From NCBI GenBank assembly GCA_000383735.1, contig KB912069.1, forward strand, positions 120,632 through 184,631: a stretch of 64,000 nt of DNA. The letters are read 5' to 3'. This DNA comes from Verrucomicrobia bacterium SCGC AAA164-M04. GTDB lineage: Bacteria > Verrucomicrobiota > Verrucomicrobiae > Verrucomicrobiales > Akkermansiaceae. The notes beneath the pieces are model-generated. The model searched no databases. It had not been told where the DNA came from and saw only the letters and a program-made list of their open reading frames with translations. The position numbers and the translations under genes are program-made. Below are positions 54,808-63,887 of this stretch, one piece after another; positions within the stretch are counted from its first letter, which is position 1; every line of letters starts with the position of its first letter.

Positions 54808-55467
54808 ATGGTGACCCATAACCTCATTAACCTGTCCTCCGACTGCCAAACCATTGGGGAGGGCCTCTTCTGCACTTGCTACCTCCACCCGGAGGACAAC
54901 TCTGTCTGCATCAAACTTCCAACCACTCACAAAAAGGCGCGAAAACGCCAAAAGGCCGATGAAGCTTACTATCGAAAGCTTCATAAAACCAAAGCGGATT
55001 TAACTTATATTAGTGATTATCTGGGCTCCTGCCAAACCAGCCTCGGCCCCGGCCATCTCTACCAATATATCAAAGATAAAAATGGTAAAACTTCAAAAAC
55101 CCTCAATCACTATCTCGCAAACTATCCCCAAGAAACGGAGGAGCTTTGCACCCATCTCGCCAAGCTGGGCCGCTATCTCCTAGAAAACCACATTCTTGTT
55201 AGTGACCTTCACGGCAACAACATCGTTTTCCAGCATCTCAGCGGAAACTCAAAAAAACTCATGATCGTTGACGGAATAGGCGATCGCGTTATTTTCACCG
55301 CCCCCAACTTTTTCAACTCGATCAAAGCAGGTAAAATCATTCGCCGGTGGAATAAATTTATCAGGCGACTACAAGCTGACCATCCCTCTGCACCTCTTCC
55401 AAAAGAACAACTTTATTTGGGAAATGAGACTCTTACGGACCCAACAACGGTCAATCGAGCTCACTGA
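54808..55467 (+). CDS. YrbL-like (PhoP-regulon type) kinase-fold protein
   Basis: A 219-residue protein resembling E. coli YrbL: 'IGEGLFCTCYLHPEDNSVCIK' at the N-terminus matches the YrbL 'GxxRxCYxHPxxxxxCIK' segment, with Lys41 as the probable ATP-contact Lys. 'YLLENHILVSDLHGNNIVF' and 'MIVDGIGDRVIF' are the catalytic-loop and metal-loop equivalents. YrbL is PhoP/Mg2+-responsive in enterobacteria, but its substrate is unknown. Position between an LPS-kinase fusion (divergent, 129 bases away) and an msbA-like gene suggests a role in envelope modification. Confidence 0.7.
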   Translation: MVTHNLINLSSDCQTIGEGLFCTCYLHPEDNSVCIKLPTTHKKARKRQKADEAYYRKLHKTKADLTYISDYLGSCQTSLGPGHLYQYIKDKNGKTSKTLNHYLANYPQETEELCTHLAKLGRYLLENHILVSDLHGNNIVFQHLSGNSKKLMIVDGIGDRVIFTAPNFFNSIKAGKIIRRWNKFIRRLQADHPSAPLPKEQLYLGNETLTDPTTVNRAH

Positions 55468-55499
55468 ATATCTCTGGGAGACTCGACTGGCCTCCACCA

Positions 55500-57245
55500 C
55501 TAAGCCTCCGCCCGCTCCGAAATAATTGCCCCCTGATCAAGCTCGATCACGCGGCTTGCAATTTTGGTAGTAGAAAGGCGGTGAGCAATTAACAAGGTCG
55601 TGCGACCCTTCACCAAGTCTGCTAAAGCCGACTGAATAATTGCTTCACTTTCATTATCAAGCGCACTGGTCGCTTCATCCAAAAGGAGGATTGGTGCATC
55701 CTTTAGAAATGCTCTCGCAATAGCAATCCGTTGTCGTTGTCCCCCGGAGAGGCTTCTTCCCATTTCAGAAACCGGCGTATCGTAACCTTGCTCCTGTTTA
55801 AGAATGAACTCATGCGCATTTGCTTTTTTGGCAGCACTTATGACCTCTTCTTCACTGGCGCCGGGACGCCCAAGAAGAATATTCTCCTGGATCGTCCCTT
55901 GAAATAATACGGCAGTTTGGGAAACCACCGCAACTCGGTCACGAAGCTCACTCTTGGACCATTTCCTCACATTCAGATCACTCACAGAAACACTTCCTCC
56001 CTTCACATCGTAAAAACGCGGAATCAAATTGAAGAGACTTGATTTCCCCCCTCCGCTCGGACCGATCAAGGCCACGCACTGGCCGGGCTCGATTGTAAGA
56101 TTGATTCCACGTAGGATAAGCTCATCACCATAGCCGAATGAAACATTGTTAAAAACAACACGACTTTCAAAAATCTCTGGGGTCTCAGGATACTCAGGAT
56201 CATCCAAATGATCAACCGCGAGAGAAATTTCCTCTAAGCGCTCAAGAGAAGCATCAGCCTGCCGCAAGTTCGCCTGAATCGCACCCAACTTCTTTACCGG
56301 CTCATAGCAGAGATACAACGCCATCGCGATCGCCATAAAACTAGAAAGTTTCATCCCCTGTTGCGCTCCCAGATAGATCGCCACCGTCAAGCCAAGCACC
56401 GATACAAATTCAACCGACGGTGAAATTAGCTGCTTGTACTTAACAACTTTCATCGAATAGCGGATCACCCCCTGAATTCGGTTACGAAATTTTTGCACGA
56501 CCGCCCCCTGCAGATTATAGGCCCGAATCTCAAGTGGCGCCTGAATCGATTCAGAAATCTGCCCACTTAAATCGCCAGCATTGGCCTGTAATTTACGAGC
56601 TTTACCGCCCAAACGTTTCGCAATCGCGCGCAGCGGGAGAACGCACAAAGGGATAGAAAAAATCGAAACAAGGACCAGAGAGGTGCCTTGGTTAGAAGCC
56701 GCCTCTGAGATCAGAAAAACCAGTGCAGCGATTAGGACCGCAGGTTGTTTAATGATATCAACTGCCACTTTACCCACCGTCGAGCGAACGATTTCAGCAT
56801 CTCCCACAAGCCGTGCAAGCAAATCGCCCGCCTGTCTCTTCTGAAAAAACGCAATAGGCAGAGCTTGTAGTCTCGTGAAAACCTCATCACGAATCTGCTC
56901 CAAAAAACGATACCCGCAATAACTCATCAGATAGGTATTTAGAAAACCACCAATCGCCCGAAAGAAAAACATCAGCGGAAGCCATGCACAGGCAACAGGA
57001 AGCAACCACTCACCCGGCAACTGATCGAACCAACTCATCAGACCTTCTGCAAAGAAACTGTTTTCCGGCTCTCCTTCCCCAAGGTTTACCTGATCATCTT
57101 TAAAAATTAAAGGGAAGACCACTTTTGCCGCAAGCGGCAACCCTGCTCCAGTTGCCGCCGCATAGACCAATCCGGACAAAACACTTCCAAGAAGCTGCCA
57201 TTTGACCGGCTTAAAGTATTTGAAATAAGGCAGAAAGCGCTTCAT
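55500..57245 (-). CDS. MsbA-like ABC transporter (lipid A exporter type)
   Basis: A 581-residue half-transporter with six membrane helices (about 15-315) fused to a nucleotide-binding domain. Walker A is 'LIGPSGGGKSSLF', the ABC signature is 'SLSGGQRQRIAIARAF', Walker B is 'ILLLDEATSALD', and the H-loop is 'IAHRLST'. The layout and length match MsbA. Close neighbours for Kdo synthesis and lipid A acylation support flipping of Kdo-lipid A across the inner membrane. Other substrates are possible, since this family is broad. It is convergent with the yrbL-like gene and divergent from the kdsD-like gene. Confidence 0.82.
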   Translation of the reverse strand: MKRFLPYFKYFKPVKWQLLGSVLSGLVYAAATGAGLPLAAKVVFPLIFKDDQVNLGEGEPENSFFAEGLMSWFDQLPGEWLLPVACAWLPLMFFFRAIGGFLNTYLMSYCGYRFLEQIRDEVFTRLQALPIAFFQKRQAGDLLARLVGDAEIVRSTVGKVAVDIIKQPAVLIAALVFLISEAASNQGTSLVLVSIFSIPLCVLPLRAIAKRLGGKARKLQANAGDLSGQISESIQAPLEIRAYNLQGAVVQKFRNRIQGVIRYSMKVVKYKQLISPSVEFVSVLGLTVAIYLGAQQGMKLSSFMAIAMALYLCYEPVKKLGAIQANLRQADASLERLEEISLAVDHLDDPEYPETPEIFESRVVFNNVSFGYGDELILRGINLTIEPGQCVALIGPSGGGKSSLFNLIPRFYDVKGGSVSVSDLNVRKWSKSELRDRVAVVSQTAVLFQGTIQENILLGRPGASEEEVISAAKKANAHEFILKQEQGYDTPVSEMGRSLSGGQRQRIAIARAFLKDAPILLLDEATSALDNESEAIIQSALADLVKGRTTLLIAHRLSTTKIASRVIELDQGAIISERAEA

Positions 57246-57332
57246 CGACGGCGAGAAGGTTAGCTCAATCTCTCCAAATCAACCAGACTTACTTGGGTTG
57301 ACCAGAAGCAGCTCATAAGTCATTCTCCCAGT

Positions 57333-58304
57333 GTGGATTTGATCGAAAAAGCCCGGACGGTCGTAGGAATTGAGGCCTCGCAGCTCAACCGGCTAGCCGA
57401 GAGGCTCGATGAAAACTTTAGTAAAGCTCTTGGCGCCATAGAGGAAACCCTTAAGGGCGGGCATAAAATCGTCGTCATCGGAGTCGGTAAATCCGAGCAC
57501 ATTGGGAACAAGTTCGTTGCCACTTTAAACAGCACTGGCGCCACTACCGTAAGTCTCAATTGTCAAAATGCCCTGCACGGCGATCTTGGGATTCTTTCAG
57601 TCGGAGACCTCGTCATCGCTCTCAGTCATTCTGGAGAAACCTCCGAAATGATCCGCTTGCTCCCTCATGCAAAAAAACGAGCTTCCCAAATTATCACCAT
57701 CACCGGAGATACCAGCTCCACCTTGGCCAAACATAGTGACATCGTCCTTGATACCCATGTCGAGCAAGAGGCCTGCCCTCTCCAACTCGCACCCACTTCA
57801 AGTTCGACCAACATGCTTGTTCTCTGCGACGCACTCGCCATGGTGCTTCTGGAACAGCGAGGCTTCCACTCCAAGGATTTTGCCGAACTACATCCCGGTG
57901 GCAGCCTAGGGAAATATCTCCTAAATCGGGTTTCCGACATTATGCGTACCGGTTCAACTTTCGCGAAAGTCCCCACCACTTCTCTGGTCCAAGAAAGCGT
58001 TCTCGCGATGCTAGAATGCCGGGCCGGAGCCGCTGTCATTGTTGACTTTAACGGTAAACTGGCTGGCATTTTCACCCACGGAGACTTTGTTCGGAGCTAT
58101 CAAACGAACCGAGAGATTGGAGATACTCCTGTCTCTGATCATATGACCACTGACCCAATTACGGTCCACGAAAACGACCTCGCGGCCGAGGTTGTTCGCA
58201 TCCTTCGTGAACATCGCGTTGATGATCTCGTCGTCATTAATAATGCGGGTGAAGCAATAGGCCTAGTTGACGTTCAAGATCTAGCCCGTCATGGACTGAG
58301 CTAA
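57333..58304 (+). CDS. Arabinose-5-phosphate isomerase (KdsD/KpsF family)
   Basis: A 323-residue enzyme starting at GTG 57333. The SIS domain (about 30-180) includes 'VVIGVGKSEHIGNKFVATLNSTG', 'LHGDLGILSVGDLVIALSHSGET', and 'PTSSSTNMLVLCDALAMVLLE'. Two CBS domains follow (about 200-320), with 'DHMTTDPITVHENDLAAEVV' opening the second. It converts ribulose-5-phosphate to arabinose-5-phosphate, the first step towards Kdo, and the CBS pair may sense nucleotides. It is divergent from msbA by 87 bases. waaA at 41.4 kb uses the end product of this pathway. Confidence 0.93.
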   Translation: MDLIEKARTVVGIEASQLNRLAERLDENFSKALGAIEETLKGGHKIVVIGVGKSEHIGNKFVATLNSTGATTVSLNCQNALHGDLGILSVGDLVIALSHSGETSEMIRLLPHAKKRASQIITITGDTSSTLAKHSDIVLDTHVEQEACPLQLAPTSSSTNMLVLCDALAMVLLEQRGFHSKDFAELHPGGSLGKYLLNRVSDIMRTGSTFAKVPTTSLVQESVLAMLECRAGAAVIVDFNGKLAGIFTHGDFVRSYQTNREIGDTPVSDHMTTDPITVHENDLAAEVVRILREHRVDDLVVINNAGEAIGLVDVQDLARHGLS

Positions 58305-58314
58305 GCCAACAACT

Positions 58315-59640
58315 TTACCTGGCTGAGAGATCAACCTTCACTAACTCCTTGTCATTTCTCAAATAGGCCGCCTTTCCGGCAAAGGCAGGCCCACTCCAAA
58401 CAACTGGACGACTATAAGCCTCGTTGGTGGGTTCAAGAACATGTTGGCGTCCAATTTCACGATATCCCTCACGCGAGAGCTGCGCCAAAATTAGATCTCC
58501 ATTTTCATTGAAGATCCAATAATTCCCTGACTCCTCGTGACGCGTCAGATGTGCCGTGCCATGACTCCCGCCCTTTGAACGATGTTCCTCGGCGACTGTT
58601 GGCTGTATTGTTGACCAGAATCTCTCTCCATTTTCGACCGATGCCGCAACCAACTGGCTGGATCGGACGTCACATCCATAGATAACACCATCATGAATCA
58701 GAGGAGTGCTATTACAGCAATAGAGAGCAGTTTTGGGTTTTCCCCGCCATATGAACTTTGCGGTCGGTTCATTTTCATCAAGCTCAATCATAGCGCCAAC
58801 CCGGCCGATCCCGCTCGCAAAAAGTTTATTGCCCACAAGTCGCGGCGTCATCACTGACATTCCATAAATAGGCTTGAGTGGAAGCTCCCAATACTTTTCT
58901 CCTGTCTTGGGATTTAAGGAATTAATTGCCTCTGGATGCCAAATCAAAAGTTGCTCCGTTTTACCGACTTTCACCAGTGAAGGAGGACAATACCCTTGGC
59001 TTCTCGCATCAAGCGCCTTCCACTTCACCTCACCGGTCATCGCATCAAATGCCACCGCAACACTCCCCTCTCCACCGACGAGACAATACAAAGTATCGCC
59101 GACCACCAGTGGATGAGCGGAGAACCCCCAAATGGGAAGCCCAGCATCAAAATCCTTTTGGAAATTTTTTCCCCACTTCTTAGCACCAGTCTTGGCGTCA
59201 AGCGCAACGAGATCTCCCATTCCGCCCAAGAAATAAACCAAGCCATTCGCAATCGTAGGAGTAGCACGCGGCCCTCCTGGATAAGAGAGCCTATAAGTCC
59301 GGCTCTCTTCATACTTCCAAATCTCTTTCCCGGTCACCGCATTTAAACAAAGCAATCTCTCTTTTCCTTGCCACGTTACGGCTCTCCCAGGATTATTAAT
59401 GAGTTCACCCTCGGAACGCTGATAGTCAGATACATAAACTCTACCATCGGCAACTGCAGGTCCCGAGTATCCCCACCCGACCGGAACCCGCCACATCACA
59501 GGAGCACCGGACTTTGGTAGATCTGTTCTAATCCCTTTTTCCCGCCACACCCCATCCGCCTCCTCACCCATCCAACGGGGCCAATCATCAGCGGAGGCAC
59601 TCAGAAATCCGGCAACGCAAAGCACAAGAAACGTTTTCAT
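58315..59640 (-). CDS. Secreted PQQ-like beta-propeller protein
   Basis: A 441-residue protein with signal peptide (about 1-17) and an opening 'DDWPRWMGEEADGVW' typical of this secreted family. Propeller blades show the 'LNAVTGKEIWKYEE' and 'LDAKTGAKKWGKNF' repeats with Trp anchors. There is no visible heme or calcium-PQQ dehydrogenase motif, so it may be a binding or scaffold protein. It shares its architecture with the protein at 3426-4802 but differs in sequence. It is convergent with kdsD (10 bases between stops). Confidence 0.78.
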   Translation of the reverse strand: MKTFLVLCVAGFLSASADDWPRWMGEEADGVWREKGIRTDLPKSGAPVMWRVPVGWGYSGPAVADGRVYVSDYQRSEGELINNPGRAVTWQGKERLLCLNAVTGKEIWKYEESRTYRLSYPGGPRATPTIANGLVYFLGGMGDLVALDAKTGAKKWGKNFQKDFDAGLPIWGFSAHPLVVGDTLYCLVGGEGSVAVAFDAMTGEVKWKALDARSQGYCPPSLVKVGKTEQLLIWHPEAINSLNPKTGEKYWELPLKPIYGMSVMTPRLVGNKLFASGIGRVGAMIELDENEPTAKFIWRGKPKTALYCCNSTPLIHDGVIYGCDVRSSQLVAASVENGERFWSTIQPTVAEEHRSKGGSHGTAHLTRHEESGNYWIFNENGDLILAQLSREGYREIGRQHVLEPTNEAYSRPVVWSGPAFAGKAAYLRNDKELVKVDLSAR

Positions 59641-59926
59641 ATCTCCAGAGTCCCTCCCTCCCCAAAAAAGTCAATCCAGCTTGATTTGAGGGGCTTTTTA
59701 AATTCAAAGCCACCATTCGTCATTATTTTTGATGCAAGTCTCAATCACTCTTTTGAACCTACTCCAAATATCATGCTCCAGAACGCCACCGGTTCGATTT
59801 AAAAACCACACTTGGGCAAACGTAATGAATTTTTCAGATCCATCCCGCAAAGCTATGGCTAGAAACAGCCTTTGGCCTTGCCTTCACCGTTACGCGGTGT
59901 TGACTCCCTTCAAACCAAAAAAAACT
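59641..59926. other. Upstream region of the small conserved gene
   Basis: It holds the divergent control region of the PQQ propeller gene and the following plus-strand gene. The reading frame extends back to 59729, but its composition (Cys, His, Arg, Ser rich) looks non-coding, so I treat it as leader. TTGACT near 59900 is a possible -35 without a clear -10. Confidence 0.4.
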
Positions 59927-60427
59927 GTGAACGCATTCGAAATCTATCAGAAAATCGCCCCCTCCCCCATCAGCGACATGTTTCTCTGGATCCGGGAAAA
60001 TGACCGTCAGCTTTACAAATCAGCGATTGCGACCCTCACCGCAAACCGGAATCTCCGATCCGTCTTCGTTGAGAAAAAGTCGGTCTCAGAGCAGATTTCT
60101 TGGCTTCATAAAACCCTTAAACTGAAGACCAGCGATACCATCGGGGAACATCTCTTTCAGGTTTACTTCATGAAAGGGCAACAAGAGCTTTTAATTGGAT
60201 TTTGTGACGGCATGGGAATCGAGCATGATGGAGAAGGCTCAGTCGAAGGAGCTCTCCCTCAAACTCTCGATGATGAAAAACTTAAATCCACCATCGACAA
60301 CCTCATCGAAGCACACGACCCCAAATTGGTGACTCTTTATCTTAGGATCTTTAATCTGCAGACTCCAAATGGGTGGGAGAATCTTGCTAAGACGCTCGAA
60401 AGTGATGAGCGACTCAACCTAGTTTAA
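59927..60427 (+). CDS. Conserved protein of unknown function (verrucomicrobial)
   Basis: I choose the GTG at 59927, which starts V/M-N-A-F-E-I-Y-Q-K-I, because the 66 upstream codons look non-coding; the product is then 166 residues. It is an all-helical soluble protein with 'ISDMFLWIRENDRQLYKSAIATLTANRNLRSVF', 'TSDTIGEHLFQVYFMKGQ' and 'KLVTLYLRIFNLQT' stretches. From memory, similar proteins occur widely in this phylum without assigned function. It overlaps the 3' end of the convergent aminotransferase gene by four bases. The start is uncertain. Confidence 0.5.
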   Translation: MNAFEIYQKIAPSPISDMFLWIRENDRQLYKSAIATLTANRNLRSVFVEKKSVSEQISWLHKTLKLKTSDTIGEHLFQVYFMKGQQELLIGFCDGMGIEHDGEGSVEGALPQTLDDEKLKSTIDNLIEAHDPKLVTLYLRIFNLQTPNGWENLAKTLESDERLNLV

Positions 60428-61668
60428 GAGGCATCTAAAAGTCGCCGTATTGCAGCAAGCGCATAATCTAACTCCCTTTCCGAGATCAGGAAGGGGGGGG
60501 TAAAAGAAAGGACGTTTCCTTCCGGCCCATCCGCCAGAAAGAGAATCCCTTCAGCTAAAAGCGAGGTCAATAACTTGCCGGCTGGGCGATTCAATTCCAG
60601 TCCCCACATCAAGCCACGACCACGCACCTCTCGAACCGCTTTGTGATCAAACGACTGCAGCGCGCTAGAAAGCCTTTGTGAGGATTGTTCCACCAATCGA
60701 ACCGTTGCGTCCCTTTCAAAAATTTCCAGCGATTTCAATGCCATGGCACAGCCTACCGGATGCCCCAAAAAAGTGCTGGTATGCAACGCCTCGCCGGGAC
60801 TCTTAGGCCACTGATCCATAACTTCTTCTTTTCCCACACAAGCAGAAATCGGAAAGCCCCCACTCATCGCTTTTCCAACGCAAATCAGATCAGGGACTAC
60901 TCCTTCCCACTCACCGGCGAACCACTTTCCAGTGCGAAAAAAACCAGTGTAGATTTCATCGAAAATCAAGAGAGCATTGTGCTCATCGCACCAATTTCTG
61001 AGTGCTAATAAAAATCCGGGAGGAGGAATCACCTTACCCCCACGTCCTTGAATGGGCTCTACTAAAACCGCACCAATCTCATCATCGTTAGGCAGCTCAA
61101 ACGATCCGTATTTCACGCGATTGGTCACCTCCGCCAATTGATCTACAAACGGACCACGAAATTTCTCGAGATCAGTGCCAAGCAAGCTTCCATAACCTAA
61201 CCCATGATAACCGTCAGTAAACGCCATCACCCTGCGCTTTCCAGTCGCCAGTCGTGCCGTTTTGAGCGCCGTTTCCACCGCTTCAAATCCTGAATTTGAA
61301 AGAACGACTTTTCCCGAACCAGCACCCCATTTCTCGAAAGTTAATTTCGAAAGTTGTTCGCACAGCTCAACCTTTAAAGCGGTTGGATGAACGTCACCCA
61401 TCCCATGAAGCAGCTGGTCGCTTTGCTCCTTCATGGCCTCCACAATTTCAGGATGCCGATGCCCGAGCCCTGCAACTCCAAAAGCACTAGTGAAGTCCAA
61501 GAAACAATTCCCGTCTGTATCCCACACGTTCACGCCTTTCGCTTTCTCCCAAAAAACTGGCCACGAATGATCCATATAAGTCACATTCCGACTTTCGTGC
61601 TCGCGGAGCCTTGCCGCCAGCGCCAGCGAGCGAGGACCAGGAATACTGGTTATTATTTCAGGAATCAT
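60424..61668 (-). CDS. Class III PLP-dependent aminotransferase
   Basis: A 414-residue fold-type I enzyme. The N-terminal substrate region is 'NVWDTDGNCFLDFTSAFGVAGLGHRHPEI'; the PLP-phosphate site is 'SNSGFEAVETALK'; the cofactor Asp is in 'LLIFDEIYTGF'; the Schiff-base Lys is in 'CVGKAMSGGFP'. This group includes ornithine, acetylornithine, 4-aminobutyrate and diaminobutyrate aminotransferases. The substrate is not clear from sequence. Its ATG overlaps the rhomboid stop by four bases, so it is likely in the secG-rhomboid transcript. Confidence 0.85.
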   Translation of the reverse strand: MIPEIITSIPGPRSLALAARLREHESRNVTYMDHSWPVFWEKAKGVNVWDTDGNCFLDFTSAFGVAGLGHRHPEIVEAMKEQSDQLLHGMGDVHPTALKVELCEQLSKLTFEKWGAGSGKVVLSNSGFEAVETALKTARLATGKRRVMAFTDGYHGLGYGSLLGTDLEKFRGPFVDQLAEVTNRVKYGSFELPNDDEIGAVLVEPIQGRGGKVIPPPGFLLALRNWCDEHNALLIFDEIYTGFFRTGKWFAGEWEGVVPDLICVGKAMSGGFPISACVGKEEVMDQWPKSPGEALHTSTFLGHPVGCAMALKSLEIFERDATVRLVEQSSQRLSSALQSFDHKAVREVRGRGLMWGLELNRPAGKLLTSLLAEGILFLADGPEGNVLSFTPPFLISERELDYALAAIRRLLDAS

Positions 61669-62846
61669 GACGCGCGCATTACCATGGTAAGAATTGCGCC
61701 TATCGCTGAGGCTCCAATCAAAAAGATTCCGACCCCTCCGATCAAAAAATCGCGCTTCAAGATCATCGGCCGATGAGGTGACGATGATCTGGGGAAAACC
61801 ACAAATGCATACACAGCCCCCGTCACGAGCCCCCCTAGATGGGCTGCATTATCAACGAATTTGAATCCCAGTGTCCCAATCACGATCAGTGACACAAGAA
61901 TTCCAGCCAACCTGCGGCGTGCCGATCTAGGGACAAGCGAGCGATGAAGCGTTTCAAAAACCAGCAAAAATCCAAGCAACCCGCAAACTACTCCGGAAAC
62001 TCCCACCGAAGTCTGGTTCGGTAGCCAGGAAACAGTTGCCCAGCCTGCACCGATGATGCTGAGGAAAAAGGCAGCAGCAAGATGGGGCCAGCGGGCTAGA
62101 GTTTCAACACGTCGACCCAAGTACCACAGTGCGCTGACATTAAGGATGAAGTGGATCAGATTACCGTGGAGAAAAGCCGCCGTAAAAAGCCGCCAGTTCT
62201 CTCCCGCTACATAGCGGGGCTTAACTAAGCCAGCTTCGGAGATACCGAGACCAGGAGTTGCGAACTGAGCCCCACCAACCAACACGACCAGCACAAGAAA
62301 AAGGACAGAGAAAGGAGTGCGCTGATTTTCCATCCAAAGCTCGAAACGAGCTTCCGGAACCTGATCGCTAATTTGGTCCCGCGTTAGGCGCATGGCAGCA
62401 GCACGCGCCTTCCGAGCCTCCCACCAAGGACGGGCCGTAAAATAAAGAAATCCAAAAATCGTCAGAACCAGAAATTGAATCCCAGGAAAACCAAACGGAG
62501 AAATACCCATTAAAAAGCAAAACAGGCCGTAGAGGACTGCAATTCCAGTCAGCGGCGTCGTGCGCCGGGCATAACCTTCATCTTCGGCAGCGAAAATAAG
62601 GCACCTTTTTTTTAGAGAGCCGGCCAGCTTCGGGATCTCTTCAGGCGCAACTAATCGGTCGCTTTCCGGCGTCCAAATCCAATTCAACCGACCCTTTCCG
62701 ATTTCTAAATGATCTTTAAGCTCATCTAGCGATTCGAATGAACGGCTTATCCTCGAGTGATCAACAAGCCCGAACTTACTTGTATCTGGCCGGATTGGAA
62801 AGGCATCATCGCGGGCCCAAGCTGGCAAAGCTGGCTCGCTCATCAT
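61665..62846 (-). CDS. Rhomboid-family intramembrane serine protease
   Basis: A 393-residue protein. An N-terminal soluble part (about 1-95) precedes two hydrophobic segments, and the rhomboid core starts around residue 175. Catalytic Ser is in 'SVGVSGVVCGLLG' (G-x-S-G) and the His in 'DNAAHLGGLVTG'. 'WRLFTAAFLHGNLIHFILNVSALW' is the usual TM2 motif with H and N residues. It would cleave membrane proteins within their helices. The N-terminal domain is not one I recognise. It starts 8 bases after secG. Confidence 0.9.
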   Translation of the reverse strand: MMSEPALPAWARDDAFPIRPDTSKFGLVDHSRISRSFESLDELKDHLEIGKGRLNWIWTPESDRLVAPEEIPKLAGSLKKRCLIFAAEDEGYARRTTPLTGIAVLYGLFCFLMGISPFGFPGIQFLVLTIFGFLYFTARPWWEARKARAAAMRLTRDQISDQVPEARFELWMENQRTPFSVLFLVLVVLVGGAQFATPGLGISEAGLVKPRYVAGENWRLFTAAFLHGNLIHFILNVSALWYLGRRVETLARWPHLAAAFFLSIIGAGWATVSWLPNQTSVGVSGVVCGLLGFLLVFETLHRSLVPRSARRRLAGILVSLIVIGTLGFKFVDNAAHLGGLVTGAVYAFVVFPRSSSPHRPMILKRDFLIGGVGIFLIGASAIGAILTMVMRAS

Positions 62847-62854
62847 CCCAAAAA

Positions 62855-63334
62855 TTAGCCACCTACTGGCACCTTGTTCTCCTCAGTTGGAGTGTTGGCG
62901 CCATCAGTTGGCGCCTCTTCGGGGTTCTTCGGGGCCTCGTTCGTTTCCGCAGGAGGTGCAATTGCTTCCGCAGGAACTGGGGCAACAACATTACCTGCGT
63001 TCCCAAGGACTGAATTTTCGGCCTCGGTCGTTTCCACGGGAGCGCCCGCCGAAGAACCTCCATCCGAAGCGTAGTTTTTGCCTTCAATGGCATTTCTCTT
63101 TCCCATTAGGATCGCAAGAACCAAGGAGAAGATAAAGAAAAGCGTGCCGAGGTAAACGGTTCCTTTTTGAAGGACATCTGTCGTTTTTGCACCAAAAGCT
63201 GCATCGGTCATACCGGCACCAAACGCAGCACCAAGGCCTTCCTGCTTCGGGCGTTGCATGAGGATCACGAGAATCAGCAAAAGACTCACGACGACGTGAG
63301 CGATAACCACTAGTGTGATGGAAATGTCTAGCAT
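62855..63334 (-). CDS. secG: Preprotein translocase subunit SecG
   Basis: A 159-residue protein with two membrane helices (about 5-25 and 58-78) separated by the conserved loop 'LMQRPKQEGLGAAFG...AFGAKTTDVLQKGT'. This is diagnostic for SecG, which helps SecYE pass proteins through the inner membrane. E. coli SecG has 110 residues; the extra C-terminal tail (about 85-159) is acidic and Pro/Ala/Glu rich, probably disordered. It is followed closely by the rhomboid gene. Confidence 0.92.
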   Translation of the reverse strand: MLDISITLVVIAHVVVSLLLILVILMQRPKQEGLGAAFGAGMTDAAFGAKTTDVLQKGTVYLGTLFFIFSLVLAILMGKRNAIEGKNYASDGGSSAGAPVETTEAENSVLGNAGNVVAPVPAEAIAPPAETNEAPKNPEEAPTDGANTPTEENKVPVGG

Positions 63335-63444
63335 GGGAGGGCGGGACTCTACCGGCTCAACTCGACTTGTAAAGACGGAGTTTTAAGCAAAGTTACCAAT
63401 TTTATTTAAGAAGTCCTAACAAGATTGGCCGAGCCCATTCATCT

Positions 63445-63792
63445 CTAATTCGTCGATTTAATGATCTCGTTTTTCAAATTGAGCACATGGCGGAGAGGAA
63501 TGATTTGGTCATCCGAGATTCCAAACGCCATAATCGTGACGCATTCGTCCTTCTTGATCAAGTGGGCAGCGCCCCCATTCATAATAATATGACCTGTCCC
63601 CGGATCACCGGCCTGAACGTAGGTTTCTAGACGACTCCCAGAAGTCATGGATGTCACGAGAACACGCTCACCCTCCCAAAGCCCAGCCGCCGTCATAAGA
63701 TCAGAGGGAATCTCAATACTCCCTTCGTAATCGATATCAGCCTGCTTAATGATGGCCCGGTGAAGCTTTGACTTAAGTTGAATGCGCTGCAT
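63445..63792 (-). CDS. panD: Aspartate 1-decarboxylase precursor
   Basis: The start at 63792 gives 115 residues with the standard PanD opening M-Q-R-I-Q-L-K-S-K-L-H-R; the longer frame to 63906 is rejected because it overlaps a plus-strand gene and has no family similarity. The self-cleavage site is G24-S25 in 'YEGSIEIP', at the canonical position, producing the pyruvoyl cofactor. 'GDPGTGHIIMNGGAAHL' is the conserved core. PanD makes beta-alanine for pantothenate and CoA. It is 110 bases upstream of secG and unrelated to it. Confidence 0.93.
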   Translation of the reverse strand: MQRIQLKSKLHRAIIKQADIDYEGSIEIPSDLMTAAGLWEGERVLVTSMTSGSRLETYVQAGDPGTGHIIMNGGAAHLIKKDECVTIMAFGISDDQIIPLRHVLNLKNEIIKSTN

Positions 63793-63887
63793 GGGGGTGA
63801 CGAAACGAGGAATGACTGCCGCGGTCAAGCGGTGAAAAACTCCAAGATTGAAAAAATACCGCTTGTGCTTAAGGTTTTGGCCGACCC

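Noticed and set aside
59729..59926. Upstream extension of the small conserved gene
   Set aside because: Residues are rich in Cys, His, Arg and Trp without domain character; the conserved-looking part begins at the GTG at 59927.
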